NCBI GenBank assembly: GCA_902806215.1
Contig: CADCVT010000039.1
Location: 1-19,360, forward strand
Length of the DNA: 19,360 bases
Source of the DNA: an uncultured Solirubrobacteraceae bacterium
GTDB taxonomy: Bacteria; Actinomycetota; Thermoleophilia; Solirubrobacterales; Solirubrobacteraceae
Reading direction: 5' to 3'
Shown here: in pieces, positions 6,258 through 13,455 of the stretch
How positions within the stretch are numbered: position 1 is the first letter of the stretch
Layout: each line of letters opens with the position of its first letter
Made by a program: the position numbers and the translations under genes
The notes under the pieces: generated by a model
Seen by the model: only the letters and a program-made list of their open reading frames with translations
Databases searched by the model: none
Told to the model about the DNA's origin: nothing

Positions 6258-7814
6258 ATGGGTCAGTCGCATATGGACACGCTTTCGGTCGTCGACACGA
6301 GCTTCCTCAACCTCGAGTCGGGCACGACGCACATGCACGTCGGGGGGATCTCGATCTTCGAGGGACCGTCGCTGGACTGCGGCGAGCTCTTCGAGCACGT
6401 CGAGTCGCGGCTGCATCTCGTGCCGCGGTACCGGCAGAAGGTCATGTGGCCGGGCCTCGAGCTCGGCCGGCCGATGTGGGTCGACGATCCGTGCTTCAAC
6501 CTCGACTACCACGTGCGGCACACCGCGCTGCCCCAGCCGGGCACGCGCAACCAGCTGCGCAACCTCGCCGCGCGCGTGTTCAGCCAGCAGCTCGACCGCA
6601 CGAAGCCGCTGTGGGAGATGTGGCTCGTCGACGGGATGGAGGACGATCAGTTCGCCGTCATCTCGAAGACCCACCACGCGCTCATCGACGGCATGTCCGG
6701 CGTCGACCTGCTCGCGCTGCTGTTCGACGTCACGCCCCAGCCGCGCGAGGTCGAGCCGCCGGAGAAGCCGTGGCAGCCGGCGCCCGCGCCGTCCGGCGTC
6801 GCGCTCAAGGCGACCGCCGCGCAGGAGATCGCCACCCGCCCATACCGCATCGTCCGCAAGGCCGCGCGCGCCGTCGCCACGCCGCAGCGGACGGCCGCCA
6901 CCGTCGCCGAAGGCGTCCAGGGGATCCGCGACCTGCTCATCGGGCCGATGCTCTCCCCCGCTCCCGACATCCCGCTCAACACCTCGACGTCGCCGCACCG
7001 CCGCATCGCGTGGAAGTCGTTCGAGCTCGCCGACTTCAAGGCGGTCAAGAACGAGCTCGGCGGCACCGTCAACGACGTCGTCCTGACCGTCGTCTCCGGC
7101 GCGCTGCGCGAGTGGCTGCGCAAGCGCGGCGTCCGCACCGAGGGCCTCGAGCTGCGGGCGATGGTCCCCGTCTCGACGCGGACCGAGGACCAACGCCACA
7201 AGCTCGGCAACCAGGTCGCCGCGATGCGCGCCCCGCTGCCGGTCTACGCGGAGGATCCCGCGCAGTGCCTCGGCGTCGTCCGCGAGCAGATGAGCAACCT
7301 GAAGGAGTCCAAGCAGGCGCTCGGCGCCGACGTGCTCGCGGGCCTCCAGGAGTTCGCACCGCCAACGCTGCTGGCGATGGGCTCGCGGATCAACTTCTCG
7401 ACGCGTCTGTTCAACACGATCGTGACGAACGTCCCGGGCCCGCAGATGCCGATCTACCTGCTCGGCCGCGAGATGGACGAGATGGTCCCCCTGGGCTTCC
7501 TCGCCGAGGGCCACACGGTGTTCTTCGCGATCATGTCCTACAACGGCAAGCTCGACATCTCGCTGCTCGGCGACCGCGAGGCGCTCGAGGACATCGACGA
7601 TCTCGCCGACGGCCTCGAGCGCGCGCTCGACGGCCTGAAGGCCGCCGCGCAGATCACGACGACGAAGAAGCAGGACGCGGCGACCGACAAGCGCAGCACG
7701 ACCGCCGGCTCGAGCCGCTCGCGCGGGGCGACGAAGGCGAAGTCGAAGTCCAAGACGAAGACCCGTGCCCGCGCGGCCGCGACGAGCGGCAGCAACGGCC
7801 GAGCCGCGCACTAG
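6258..7814 (+). CDS. WS/DGAT-type acyltransferase (wax ester synthase / diacylglycerol O-acyltransferase)
   Basis: Enzymes of this family move an acyl group from acyl-CoA to a long-chain alcohol or diacylglycerol, making storage wax esters or triacylglycerol at the inner membrane face. The catalytic HHxxxDG motif is intact (H139, H140, D144, G145 in HHALIDG). PLWE (117-120) and NVPGP (391-395), both typical of the family, are also present. LSVVDTSFLNLES near the N-terminus is the family's usual opening. The 518-residue chain is longer than the typical 450-480. The excess is a tail from about residue 466, rich in Lys, Arg, Ser, Thr and Ala. ATG 6258 has only a weak AGAAG upstream, and a second ATG lies at 6273. 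The stop overlaps that of the convergent gene (CTAG, 7811-7814). Confidence 0.93.
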   Translation: MGQSHMDTLSVVDTSFLNLESGTTHMHVGGISIFEGPSLDCGELFEHVESRLHLVPRYRQKVMWPGLELGRPMWVDDPCFNLDYHVRHTALPQPGTRNQLRNLAARVFSQQLDRTKPLWEMWLVDGMEDDQFAVISKTHHALIDGMSGVDLLALLFDVTPQPREVEPPEKPWQPAPAPSGVALKATAAQEIATRPYRIVRKAARAVATPQRTAATVAEGVQGIRDLLIGPMLSPAPDIPLNTSTSPHRRIAWKSFELADFKAVKNELGGTVNDVVLTVVSGALREWLRKRGVRTEGLELRAMVPVSTRTEDQRHKLGNQVAAMRAPLPVYAEDPAQCLGVVREQMSNLKESKQALGADVLAGLQEFAPPTLLAMGSRINFSTRLFNTIVTNVPGPQMPIYLLGREMDEMVPLGFLAEGHTVFFAIMSYNGKLDISLLGDREALEDIDDLADGLERALDGLKAAAQITTTKKQDAATDKRSTTAGSSRSRGATKAKSKSKTKTRARAAATSGSNGRAAH

Positions 7815-8779
7815 CGGGTGCGGCGCACCCGGCCCGCCCGCTTCATCGAGCCCTTCACGCAGTACTCCACGAAGACGGGCCCGTCGGGCTGGGACGGGTC
7901 CTTCACGCAGATGACGTAGCGCGAGCCCCACGGCGCGACCATCGGCGTGCCGGGATCGCTTCCGACGTCGAAGCCGAGGTCCCTGGTCGTCGTGCACCGG
8001 TCGAAGGTGCCCGTGCGGCGACCGCACTCGCGCACCGCCTCCTGCGCGAGGCGCAGGACCTGCTGAGCCGTGCCGGGCAGTCGCGGTGGCGGCGGCGGGA
8101 CGACCCGCTCGGCCGCCTGCGCGCTCCACTCCGAGCGCTCGACCTCGAGCCCGGCGACGTCGACCTCGTCCACGCGCTTGCCCGGCTTGGGGCCCTCCTC
8201 GTTGAGCTCGTACGCCAGGTCGCGGACGAGCTCGTCGGGCAGTGGCTCCCCGGGTCGCAGGCGCGCGCCGGCGCCGGCGGTCGGCTTGAACCGGAGGCAT
8301 AACGGCGGGCCGACACGCTCGTCGTTGCGATAGATCGGATCGCCCGACGGAAGCGCGTCCTCCCGAACCCGCTGGAAGCAGGCGTCGGGCCAGACCGAGC
8401 GACTGGCGACGAAGGCCGGCTCCTTCCCCCGCTCGTACTGGGGGTTCGCCGCGCGGACGACGAGCGGCATGCCCACCGACGGGACGGCGAGCACGAGGAT
8501 CCAGACCCCGACGAGAGGCGACCGCCTCAGCAGCCAGGCGCCGGCGACGACGAGCAGCACCGGGAGCCCCGCGTAGAGCACGAGCAGTGGGAAGAACCAC
8601 TCCTCCGCCGCGTCGAGGTAGCGCTCGCGCGGCGACCATGGGTACGTCTCCGGCCCGTTCTCGCTGATGCCCTCCAGCCCGTCCGGCACGACGAAGAGCG
8701 CCGCGGCGACGAACGCGAGTACGGCCGCGGCGACGACGAGCAGGGCCGTGCGGCCGCGGCGCGACCTGGTCTCGACCAT
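7811..8779 (-). CDS. Membrane protein of unknown function with Cys-rich C-terminal domain, 322 aa
   Basis: I do not recognise this family. There are three hydrophobic segments at about 11-32, 62-84 and 88-108. A soluble region of over 200 residues follows, containing six cysteines (C134, C161, C252, C262, C291, C307), a Pro run at about 228-232 and a basic end (KRAGRVRRTR). An even number of Cys in a domain that probably faces outward suggests disulfides. The start is ATG 8779, with AGAGGGG at 8791-8785 five bases before it. The open frame continues far upstream, but that part is the antisense shadow of the preceding genes' frame and not protein-like. It is the last gene of the five-gene string. 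Two bases separate it from the preceding stop, and its ribosome site lies inside the end of that gene. Confidence 0.85.
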   Translation of the reverse strand: MVETRSRRGRTALLVVAAAVLAFVAAALFVVPDGLEGISENGPETYPWSPRERYLDAAEEWFFPLLVLYAGLPVLLVVAGAWLLRRSPLVGVWILVLAVPSVGMPLVVRAANPQYERGKEPAFVASRSVWPDACFQRVREDALPSGDPIYRNDERVGPPLCLRFKPTAGAGARLRPGEPLPDELVRDLAYELNEEGPKPGKRVDEVDVAGLEVERSEWSAQAAERVVPPPPPRLPGTAQQVLRLAQEAVRECGRRTGTFDRCTTTRDLGFDVGSDPGTPMVAPWGSRYVICVKDPSQPDGPVFVEYCVKGSMKRAGRVRRTR

Positions 8780-8781
8780 GT

Positions 8782-9114
8782 TCACCCCTCTGATCGGTCG
8801 AGCACGTGGCGGGTTGACCAGGCCGTCCCCCGCCACGAGCAGCGCGCGACGGCCGCGGCAAGGAACGCGGCCGCACCGAGGCAGAGCCAGAAGAGCGTCT
8901 CGTACGGCTCGACCGACTGCGCGGGCGGGCAGTCCCCGGTGTCGCACAGGGAGACAGCGAGCGACCGCTTCAGCGCGACGAAGCCGTTCACGAGGCCGAT
9001 GGTCACCAGGCCGAACGCCGCAGTGCCCGCGAGCCATCCGCCGGCACACCCCGCGACGATCACCGAGAGCGCGCAGCCGGCGAGGATCGCGACCAGCAAC
9101 AAGAGCGCGTTCAC
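8782..9114 (-). CDS. Small membrane protein of unknown function with CxxxxC, 110 aa
   Basis: Hydrophobic segments lie at about 3-25, 28-48 and 72-91. Between the second and third is a polar loop with C57 and C62 (SLCDTGDCPPAQS), which could form a disulfide or bind a metal. The N-terminal segment contains two further Cys (C14, C23) and Gly-rich small residues. No family is recognised. GTG 9114 overlaps the stop of the upstream gene by four bases (GTGA), which strongly supports this start and translational coupling. The gene ends two bases before the 322-residue membrane protein gene. Confidence 0.75.
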   Translation of the reverse strand: MNALLLLVAILAGCALSVIVAGCAGGWLAGTAAFGLVTIGLVNGFVALKRSLAVSLCDTGDCPPAQSVEPYETLFWLCLGAAAFLAAAVARCSWRGTAWSTRHVLDRSEG

Positions 9115-9365
9115 AGCGGGCACTCGGAGGAGCCGTACGGGCACGCGATGAGGTCGAGCGTCCACCACCAGCCGAAGAAGAGCCCGACCCCGAGCGGTGC
9201 CAGGCTGAGCAACCAGGCCGCGGCGAGGATCGCACGGCCCTCGACGAAGCGCCCGAGCGCGTAGTACGCGAGGAGCGGCAGTGCGGTCAAGCCGAACGCC
9301 GCCAGGAGGATCCCCTGGAAGACCTCGATCCGCGCGGCCTCCGGCTCGCGCGCGCTCGCAGCCAT
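9111..9365 (-). CDS. Small membrane protein of unknown function with C-terminal Cys pair, 84 aa
   Basis: A polar N-terminus (MAASAREPEAARIE) precedes two hydrophobic segments at about 15-37 and 45-69, the second ending in an aromatic WWW cluster. The last residues carry C75 and C82 (ACPYGSSECPL). The overall plan, with a membrane segment followed by a short loop holding a Cys pair, resembles the next gene, although I see no clear sequence alignment. ATG 9365 shares one base with the stop of the 50-residue gene (TGATG). A GTG one codon upstream (9368) would overlap it by four. Its own stop overlaps the next start. Confidence 0.7.
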   Translation of the reverse strand: MAASAREPEAARIEVFQGILLAAFGLTALPLLAYYALGRFVEGRAILAAAWLLSLAPLGVGLFFGWWWTLDLIACPYGSSECPL

Positions 9366-9517
9366 CACACCGCGACCACGGCGACGACCGCGAGCCCGAG
9401 CAGCGGCCAGACGTCACGGAGCGAACCGAGGCGTGCCAACGCGCCCAGCACGATCACGACCGCCGTCGGCACGCCGAGGACGAGCGCGCCGACCACGATC
9501 TGCCGCAGCTCGTCCAT
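9365..9517 (-). CDS. Tiny two-segment membrane protein of unknown function, 50 aa
   Basis: MDELRQIVVGALVLGVPTAV opens the protein. There is a hydrophobic stretch at about 6-28, a short polar turn (RLGSLRDVW) and a second hydrophobic stretch at 38-50 running to the C-terminus. It is very small, but both ends support it. ATG 9517 shares one base with the stop of the CDP-alcohol phosphatidyltransferase, and its stop shares one base with the next ATG. Small two-helix proteins of this kind often act as subunits or regulators of a membrane enzyme; that role is inference. Confidence 0.6.
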   Translation of the reverse strand: MDELRQIVVGALVLGVPTAVVIVLGALARLGSLRDVWPLLGLAVVAVVAV

Positions 9518-10218
9518 CAAGCTGCCCTCACGCGGCCGGCCGGCTCGCGCTCGGCGAGGACGCGGAGGTTCTTGGCGCCGCGCACGACGAGCATCGCGAC
9601 CATGCCGGCGGCGATCGCCAGGCCGGCGAGGTCGAGCGCGCCGACGCCGACGCCGAGGACCGTCGTGTCGAGCGCGAGTCCGGCGAACATCGCGACGTTC
9701 AGGGCCGCGAGGCCGACGCGCGCCCCGGTCGGGCCGAAGCGGCCGTAGCCGAGCTCGAAGACGCCGAACGCGCTCGTCTCGAGGTACGTGTTGATCGACA
9801 GCAGCAGGTACGCGATCACGATGAACAGGCCGGTCGCGAGCAGCATGTGCGGCGAGAGCCCGAGGCCGATGCCGATCGCGACGGTGGCGAAGCCGTCGAC
9901 GAGGTGGTCGAGGTAGTAGCCGTAGGTCGGGCGCTCCGTGCGGCGCACCCGCGCGAGCGTCCCGTCGAGCGAGTCGCCGAACCAGTGCACGAGCAGCAGC
10001 CCCGTCGCGACGAGCAGCCACGCCGGGTGCTGGTTGGCCAGCACGTACGCGGCGGCGATGCCGAGCGCCGCGACGACGCCGAGCGCCGTGAGGTGGTCGG
10101 GCATGACCCGAGCGGGGATCCGGGGCGCGAGCCACTGCAGCGCTCGCTGCTCGACCCCCGCCAGCAGGAACGTCTTGGACCGCGTGTGATCCGCGGCGAT
10201 GTTCTTCTTGTCGACCAT
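9517..10218 (-). CDS. CDP-alcohol phosphatidyltransferase family protein
   Basis: Members move a phosphatidyl (or similar phospho-) group from a CDP-alcohol or CDP-diacylglycerol to an alcohol, making phospholipids or lipid-linked intermediates in the membrane. The signature D-x2-DG-x2-AR-x9-G-x3-D-x3-D is complete (GDSLDGTLAR, then YGYYLDHLVDG), so the two-metal site should work. About six hydrophobic helices surround it, as usual. The 233-residue length fits the family. The N-terminal region (RSKTFLLAGVEQRALQWLAP, PDHLTALG) resembles members that act on inositol-like or unknown acceptors rather than the short PgsA type, so the acceptor is uncertain. It is the first gene of the five-gene string. 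ATG 10218 lies very close to the proposed promoter, so the transcript may be leaderless. Confidence 0.9.
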   Translation of the reverse strand: MVDKKNIAADHTRSKTFLLAGVEQRALQWLAPRIPARVMPDHLTALGVVAALGIAAAYVLANQHPAWLLVATGLLLVHWFGDSLDGTLARVRRTERPTYGYYLDHLVDGFATVAIGIGLGLSPHMLLATGLFIVIAYLLLSINTYLETSAFGVFELGYGRFGPTGARVGLAALNVAMFAGLALDTTVLGVGVGALDLAGLAIAAGMVAMLVVRGAKNLRVLAEREPAGRVRAA

Positions 10219-10226
10219 AGGTCAGC

Positions 10227-10256
10227 ACGGTAGCAGCCTTATCTACCAGCGGTCAA
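10227..10256 (-). promoter_or_regulatory. Putative promoter of the CDP-alcohol phosphatidyltransferase operon
   Basis: On the minus strand, TTGACC (10256-10251) and TACCGT (10232-10227) are separated by 18 bases, matching a housekeeping -35 and an actinobacterial TANNNT -10. The expected start point falls within one or two bases of ATG 10218, which predicts a leaderless mRNA. This fits the lack of a clear Shine-Dalgarno there. Confidence 0.45.
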
Positions 10257-10268
10257 TGAGCCGTTCTG

Positions 10269-10274
10269 TAGGGT
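10269..10274 (+). promoter_or_regulatory. Possible -10 box (TAGGGT) of the enolase-superfamily gene
   Basis: TAGGGT fits the TANNNT form of actinobacterial -10 boxes and would start transcription at or beside ATG 10282. I see no matching -35. The AGGG inside it could instead be a ribosome site eight bases before the ATG. Confidence 0.25.
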
Positions 10275-10281
10275 CCGATCG

Positions 10282-11331
10282 ATGAGCGACTGGGACCGCG
10301 TGAAGGACCTCGACCTGCAGATCGACGAGTACTCGCTGGAACGCCTCGAGCGCGAGGTGTCGAGCGGCTTCGAGCGCGTGTCGACGGTCATCCACCTGCA
10401 CGGCGGCGGCGAGGAGGGCCTCGGCGAGGACATCGTCTACGACGCGGAGGACCACGACGTCGCCCAGGCGGCCGGCGCGACGCTGCCGCTCGCCGGCAGC
10501 TGGACGCTCGAGAGCTTCTGCGCCCACGTCGAGCAGCTCGACCTCTTCCCCGAGCCCCCGGTCAACGAGGTCAGCCGCCTCTACCGAATCTACGCGTATG
10601 AGTCCGCCGCGCTCGACCTCGCGCTGCGCCAGGCGGGCACGTCGCTGCACGAGGCGGTCGGGCGCGAGCCGAAGCCGCTGACCTACGTCGTGTCGCTGCG
10701 CCTCGGCGAGCCGCCGAGCCTCGACCCGGTCACGAGCCGGCTGAAGCGCTACCCGAGCCTTCGGTTCAAGCTCGACCCCACCCCCACGTGGACCGACGAG
10801 CTCGTCGAGCAGCTGGCGCAGACCGGCAGCGTCGACAGCGTCGACATGAAGGGCTTCTACGTCGGCTCGATCGTCGACAACGCGCCCGACCCCGAGATGT
10901 ACGCGAGGGTCATCGGCGCGCTGCCGGACGCGTGGATCGAGGACCCGCACCGCACCGACGAGATCGACGCACTGCTCGAGCCGCACCGCGACCGCATCAC
11001 GTGGGACGCCCCGATCCACGGCCGCAGCGACATCGACGCACTGCCGTTCCCGCCGAAGATGGTCAACGTCAAGCCGTCACGGCTCGGGCCGCTGACCGAG
11101 ATCTTCGCCACCTACGCGTACTGCGAGGAGCGTGGCATCGGCATGTACGGCGGCGGCCAGTTCGAGCTCGGGCCGGGCCGCGGGCAGATCCAGCTGCTCG
11201 CGAGCCTCTACCACGCGGACACCCCGAACGACGTCTCGCCGTCGGGGTTCCACGTCCCCGACCCGCCCGCGGGCCTGCCCGAGAGCCCGCTGCCGCCGCA
11301 GGCTCACGAGCGAGGCTTCCGCTGGGGCTGA
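10282..11331 (+). CDS. Enolase-superfamily protein (MLE/MR-like), unknown substrate
   Basis: The 349-residue chain has an N-terminal capping region (1 to about 130) that is unlike the usual MR/MLE lid, then a barrel with the superfamily's residues in order. K163 lies on the second strand (RFKLD), the metal ligands are D188 (VDMKG), E220 (WIEDP) and D242 (WDAPI), and K264 lies on the sixth strand (VNVKPSRLG). The acid/base pair K163 and K264 would suit proton abstraction next to a carboxylate (racemisation, epimerisation, cycloisomerisation or dehydration). The second strand carries KxD where the MLE group has KxK. The Gly-rich GMYGGGQFELGPGRGQIQLL also fits the superfamily. It is divergent from the CDP-alcohol transferase operon with only 63 bases between them. 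The specific reaction cannot be given. Confidence 0.85.
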   Translation: MSDWDRVKDLDLQIDEYSLERLEREVSSGFERVSTVIHLHGGGEEGLGEDIVYDAEDHDVAQAAGATLPLAGSWTLESFCAHVEQLDLFPEPPVNEVSRLYRIYAYESAALDLALRQAGTSLHEAVGREPKPLTYVVSLRLGEPPSLDPVTSRLKRYPSLRFKLDPTPTWTDELVEQLAQTGSVDSVDMKGFYVGSIVDNAPDPEMYARVIGALPDAWIEDPHRTDEIDALLEPHRDRITWDAPIHGRSDIDALPFPPKMVNVKPSRLGPLTEIFATYAYCEERGIGMYGGGQFELGPGRGQIQLLASLYHADTPNDVSPSGFHVPDPPAGLPESPLPPQAHERGFRWG

Positions 11332-11335
11332 ACCC

Positions 11336-13408
11336 CTACTTGACGAGCTTCGGGCGGCGGCTGACGCTGATGAGCTTGACGTTCTTCGGCTTCGAGCTCA
11401 CGGTCACGCCGTAGCGGCCGCGGCGCGGCAGCCTGACGATCACGCGGTACGCGCCCGTGCGGGTGCGCAGCTTGCGCCGGGCGACGACGCGGGTCCCGCG
11501 CTTGACCTTGACGGTCAGGACCGAGCCACGCAGCGTGCGGCCGCGCACCAGCAGGCGCCGGCCGCGCAGCGCGCGGGTGGTGACGGTCAGCCGCTTGCGA
11601 CGGATCGCCGCCTTGCGGCGCGCGATCTCCGCACGCTGGGCCGCGGCGGCCTGCGCCGCGGTGACGCCCGTGCCCGGCGCGCCAGAGCCGGTCGCGGGAC
11701 CGGCGGCCTCCGGGAACGGCACCTGCTCGGGCGGCAGCGTGAACGACGTCGCCCCGCTCTTGAACGCCTCGTCCGGCACGTCGAACGCGCGACCCTTGAC
11801 CGTCGTCAGGCGCTTCGTGCCTCCACCCGACAGGTCCGAGCCGCGCTTGAACGCGAGGAACGGCAGGTCGATCGTCGCCGACTTCACGTCGACCGGCTGG
11901 TTGGTCGCGACGTGCCGCCACCACTCCGCGTTCGCCGGGCTCAGGAGCACGCCGATGCGGTTCCCCTTCTCGATGATCCAGTCCTGCCCGTACAGCTCGA
12001 GCGCGACATTGCCCGGCCCGTTCAGCAGCGTGGTGTCGCGGCTGATCGCGGTCGCCTTCTTGTTGGGCGAGATCTCGTAGAGGTTCGCGACGAGGTTCGA
12101 GCGCATCGTCGCGCGGGTGACCTCGACCGTCATCCGCTGGACGCCCGCGAGGTGCGCGTCGTAGGGCAGCGGCTGCGAGATCGTCCAGATGCCCTTGCCG
12201 GCGCCGCTGCCGTCACCGTTGTTCTGGCCGTTGTCGGTGTACGTGCCGCCCTTGACCGTCGTGCGGACGGTGCGGGCGTCGACCGGCGGCCACTGCGCCT
12301 CGGAGCGGAACTTGCCGTCGTCGGACTGCACGGTGATGACCGGGTCGGCCTTGGACGGCGCGACGCCCTTGAGGTGCTCGTCGAGGAAGCGCATGGACTC
12401 CTCGACGAACGTCTCGCGGCCCGCGGCGAACTTCTTCGGGTCGGTCGCGTCGCGGTCGTTGCCGCGGATGTGGTCCCACTGGCCGTACCACGCGCGGTTC
12501 TTGGTGCCGGCGAGGTTGTTGAACGTCTCGAAGATCGCGTCGGGCTTCGTGTTGTCCTCGAGGAAGCCGGCCATGAGGAAGGTGGGGATCTCGGCGCCCT
12601 TCACCAGAGGCACGAGGTTGCGTGGTTTCCAGTAGGCGCTCTCGTGGTCGCCGTCGGTGCTCTGGGTCCCCGCGTTCTGGGCGTTGCAGCCGGGCCGCAC
12701 GGCGTTCGAGAACGCGCTGTTGGTGTTGTACTCCGGAGAGTCGAAGACCGAGCCGGGCGTCACGTCGAAGAGCTGGAAGCTCGCGGGCGTGCCGAACGTG
12801 TTCGAGACGCGGACGCCGTCGTTCCAGAAGTAGCGGTAGCCGTCGACGACGGGCTCCTGCGAGATGACCGCGGCAAGGCCCTTCGGGCGCTTCGCGAGGC
12901 CCATGATGCCGGTCCAGCCGTCGTAGGACTTGCCGTACAGCGCGACCTTGCCGTTGGACCACGGCTGAGACGCCGCCCACTCGACCGCGCGCTTGACGTC
13001 GTCCTGCTCGCCCGGTCCACCCCAGTCGTGGCAGCCGGCGGAGCCACCGGTGCCGCGCAGGTCGACGATCACGTAGGCGTAGCCCTTCTTGAACACCTGC
13101 GCGTCACGGACCATGAAGTCGAAGAAGCGGTCGCTCGGGCCCTGGGCCTCCGGATCGTACGTCGCGCCGCCCGACTGCGAGTGGTTCGTGTACGGGCTGA
13201 CGGTCATGATCACAGGGACCTTCCCGCTGGCGCCCTTGGGCCGCATGACGTCGACGTGCAGCTTGGGGTCGTTGTCGTTCGGGACCGGGCTCGACGACGG
13301 GATGTACTCCTCCGAGTAGTCGGCGTCGGCGGGCACCTCCGCGGCGGAGGCGACGCCTGGGAGGAAGGCGAAGAGGGAGACGAGGGCGATCAGGAGCATC
13401 CGGGGCAT
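11336..13408 (-). CDS. Secreted CocE/NonD-type hydrolase (X-Pro dipeptidyl-peptidase S15 family) with basic C-terminal domain
   Basis: The 690-residue protein starts with a signal peptide (MLLIALVSLFAFLPGVASA, likely cut before AEV). An alpha/beta-hydrolase domain follows, with nucleophile S161 in GKSYDGW, D285 (FLEDNT) and H313 (QWDHIRG). The 28-residue Asp-His spacing equals that of cocaine esterase (D259, H287, from memory). A C-terminal jelly-roll domain of the PepX_C type follows (WTISQPLPYDAHLAGVQRMT, QDWIIEKGNRIGVLLSP). A linker then leads to about 99 residues (592-690) with some 36 Arg/Lys and one acidic residue, probably a beta domain for binding the cell wall or surface. It may cleave an ester, amide or X-Pro peptide outside the cell. 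ATG 13408 has AGAAGG immediately before it. Upstream frame continuation is TetR shadow. It lies 47 bases after the TetR gene on the same strand. Confidence 0.92.
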   Translation of the reverse strand: MPRMLLIALVSLFAFLPGVASAAEVPADADYSEEYIPSSSPVPNDNDPKLHVDVMRPKGASGKVPVIMTVSPYTNHSQSGGATYDPEAQGPSDRFFDFMVRDAQVFKKGYAYVIVDLRGTGGSAGCHDWGGPGEQDDVKRAVEWAASQPWSNGKVALYGKSYDGWTGIMGLAKRPKGLAAVISQEPVVDGYRYFWNDGVRVSNTFGTPASFQLFDVTPGSVFDSPEYNTNSAFSNAVRPGCNAQNAGTQSTDGDHESAYWKPRNLVPLVKGAEIPTFLMAGFLEDNTKPDAIFETFNNLAGTKNRAWYGQWDHIRGNDRDATDPKKFAAGRETFVEESMRFLDEHLKGVAPSKADPVITVQSDDGKFRSEAQWPPVDARTVRTTVKGGTYTDNGQNNGDGSGAGKGIWTISQPLPYDAHLAGVQRMTVEVTRATMRSNLVANLYEISPNKKATAISRDTTLLNGPGNVALELYGQDWIIEKGNRIGVLLSPANAEWWRHVATNQPVDVKSATIDLPFLAFKRGSDLSGGGTKRLTTVKGRAFDVPDEAFKSGATSFTLPPEQVPFPEAAGPATGSGAPGTGVTAAQAAAAQRAEIARRKAAIRRKRLTVTTRALRGRRLLVRGRTLRGSVLTVKVKRGTRVVARRKLRTRTGAYRVIVRLPRRGRYGVTVSSKPKNVKLISVSRRPKLVK

Positions 13409-13455
13409 GCCTTCTGCAACGCACCGGAACCCCAACCCTTGCGGGGACGGCGGGT

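Noticed and set aside
6099..8876. A 925-codon open frame on the minus strand
   Set aside because: It runs across the WS/DGAT gene and the 322-aa gene in a wrong frame. The composition is Arg/Ala/Gly-rich and no domain is recognisable.
7811..9235. A 474-residue version of the last membrane protein of the operon
   Set aside because: The first 152 residues are out-of-frame reading of the 110- and 84-aa genes. AGAGGGG and the hydrophobic start at ATG 8779 define the gene.
13409..13455. Hairpin CCCC/GGGG between the TetR and CocE-type genes as a terminator
   Set aside because: The stem is only four pairs with a long loop and no T-run, and the two genes are closely spaced on one strand, so read-through is more likely.
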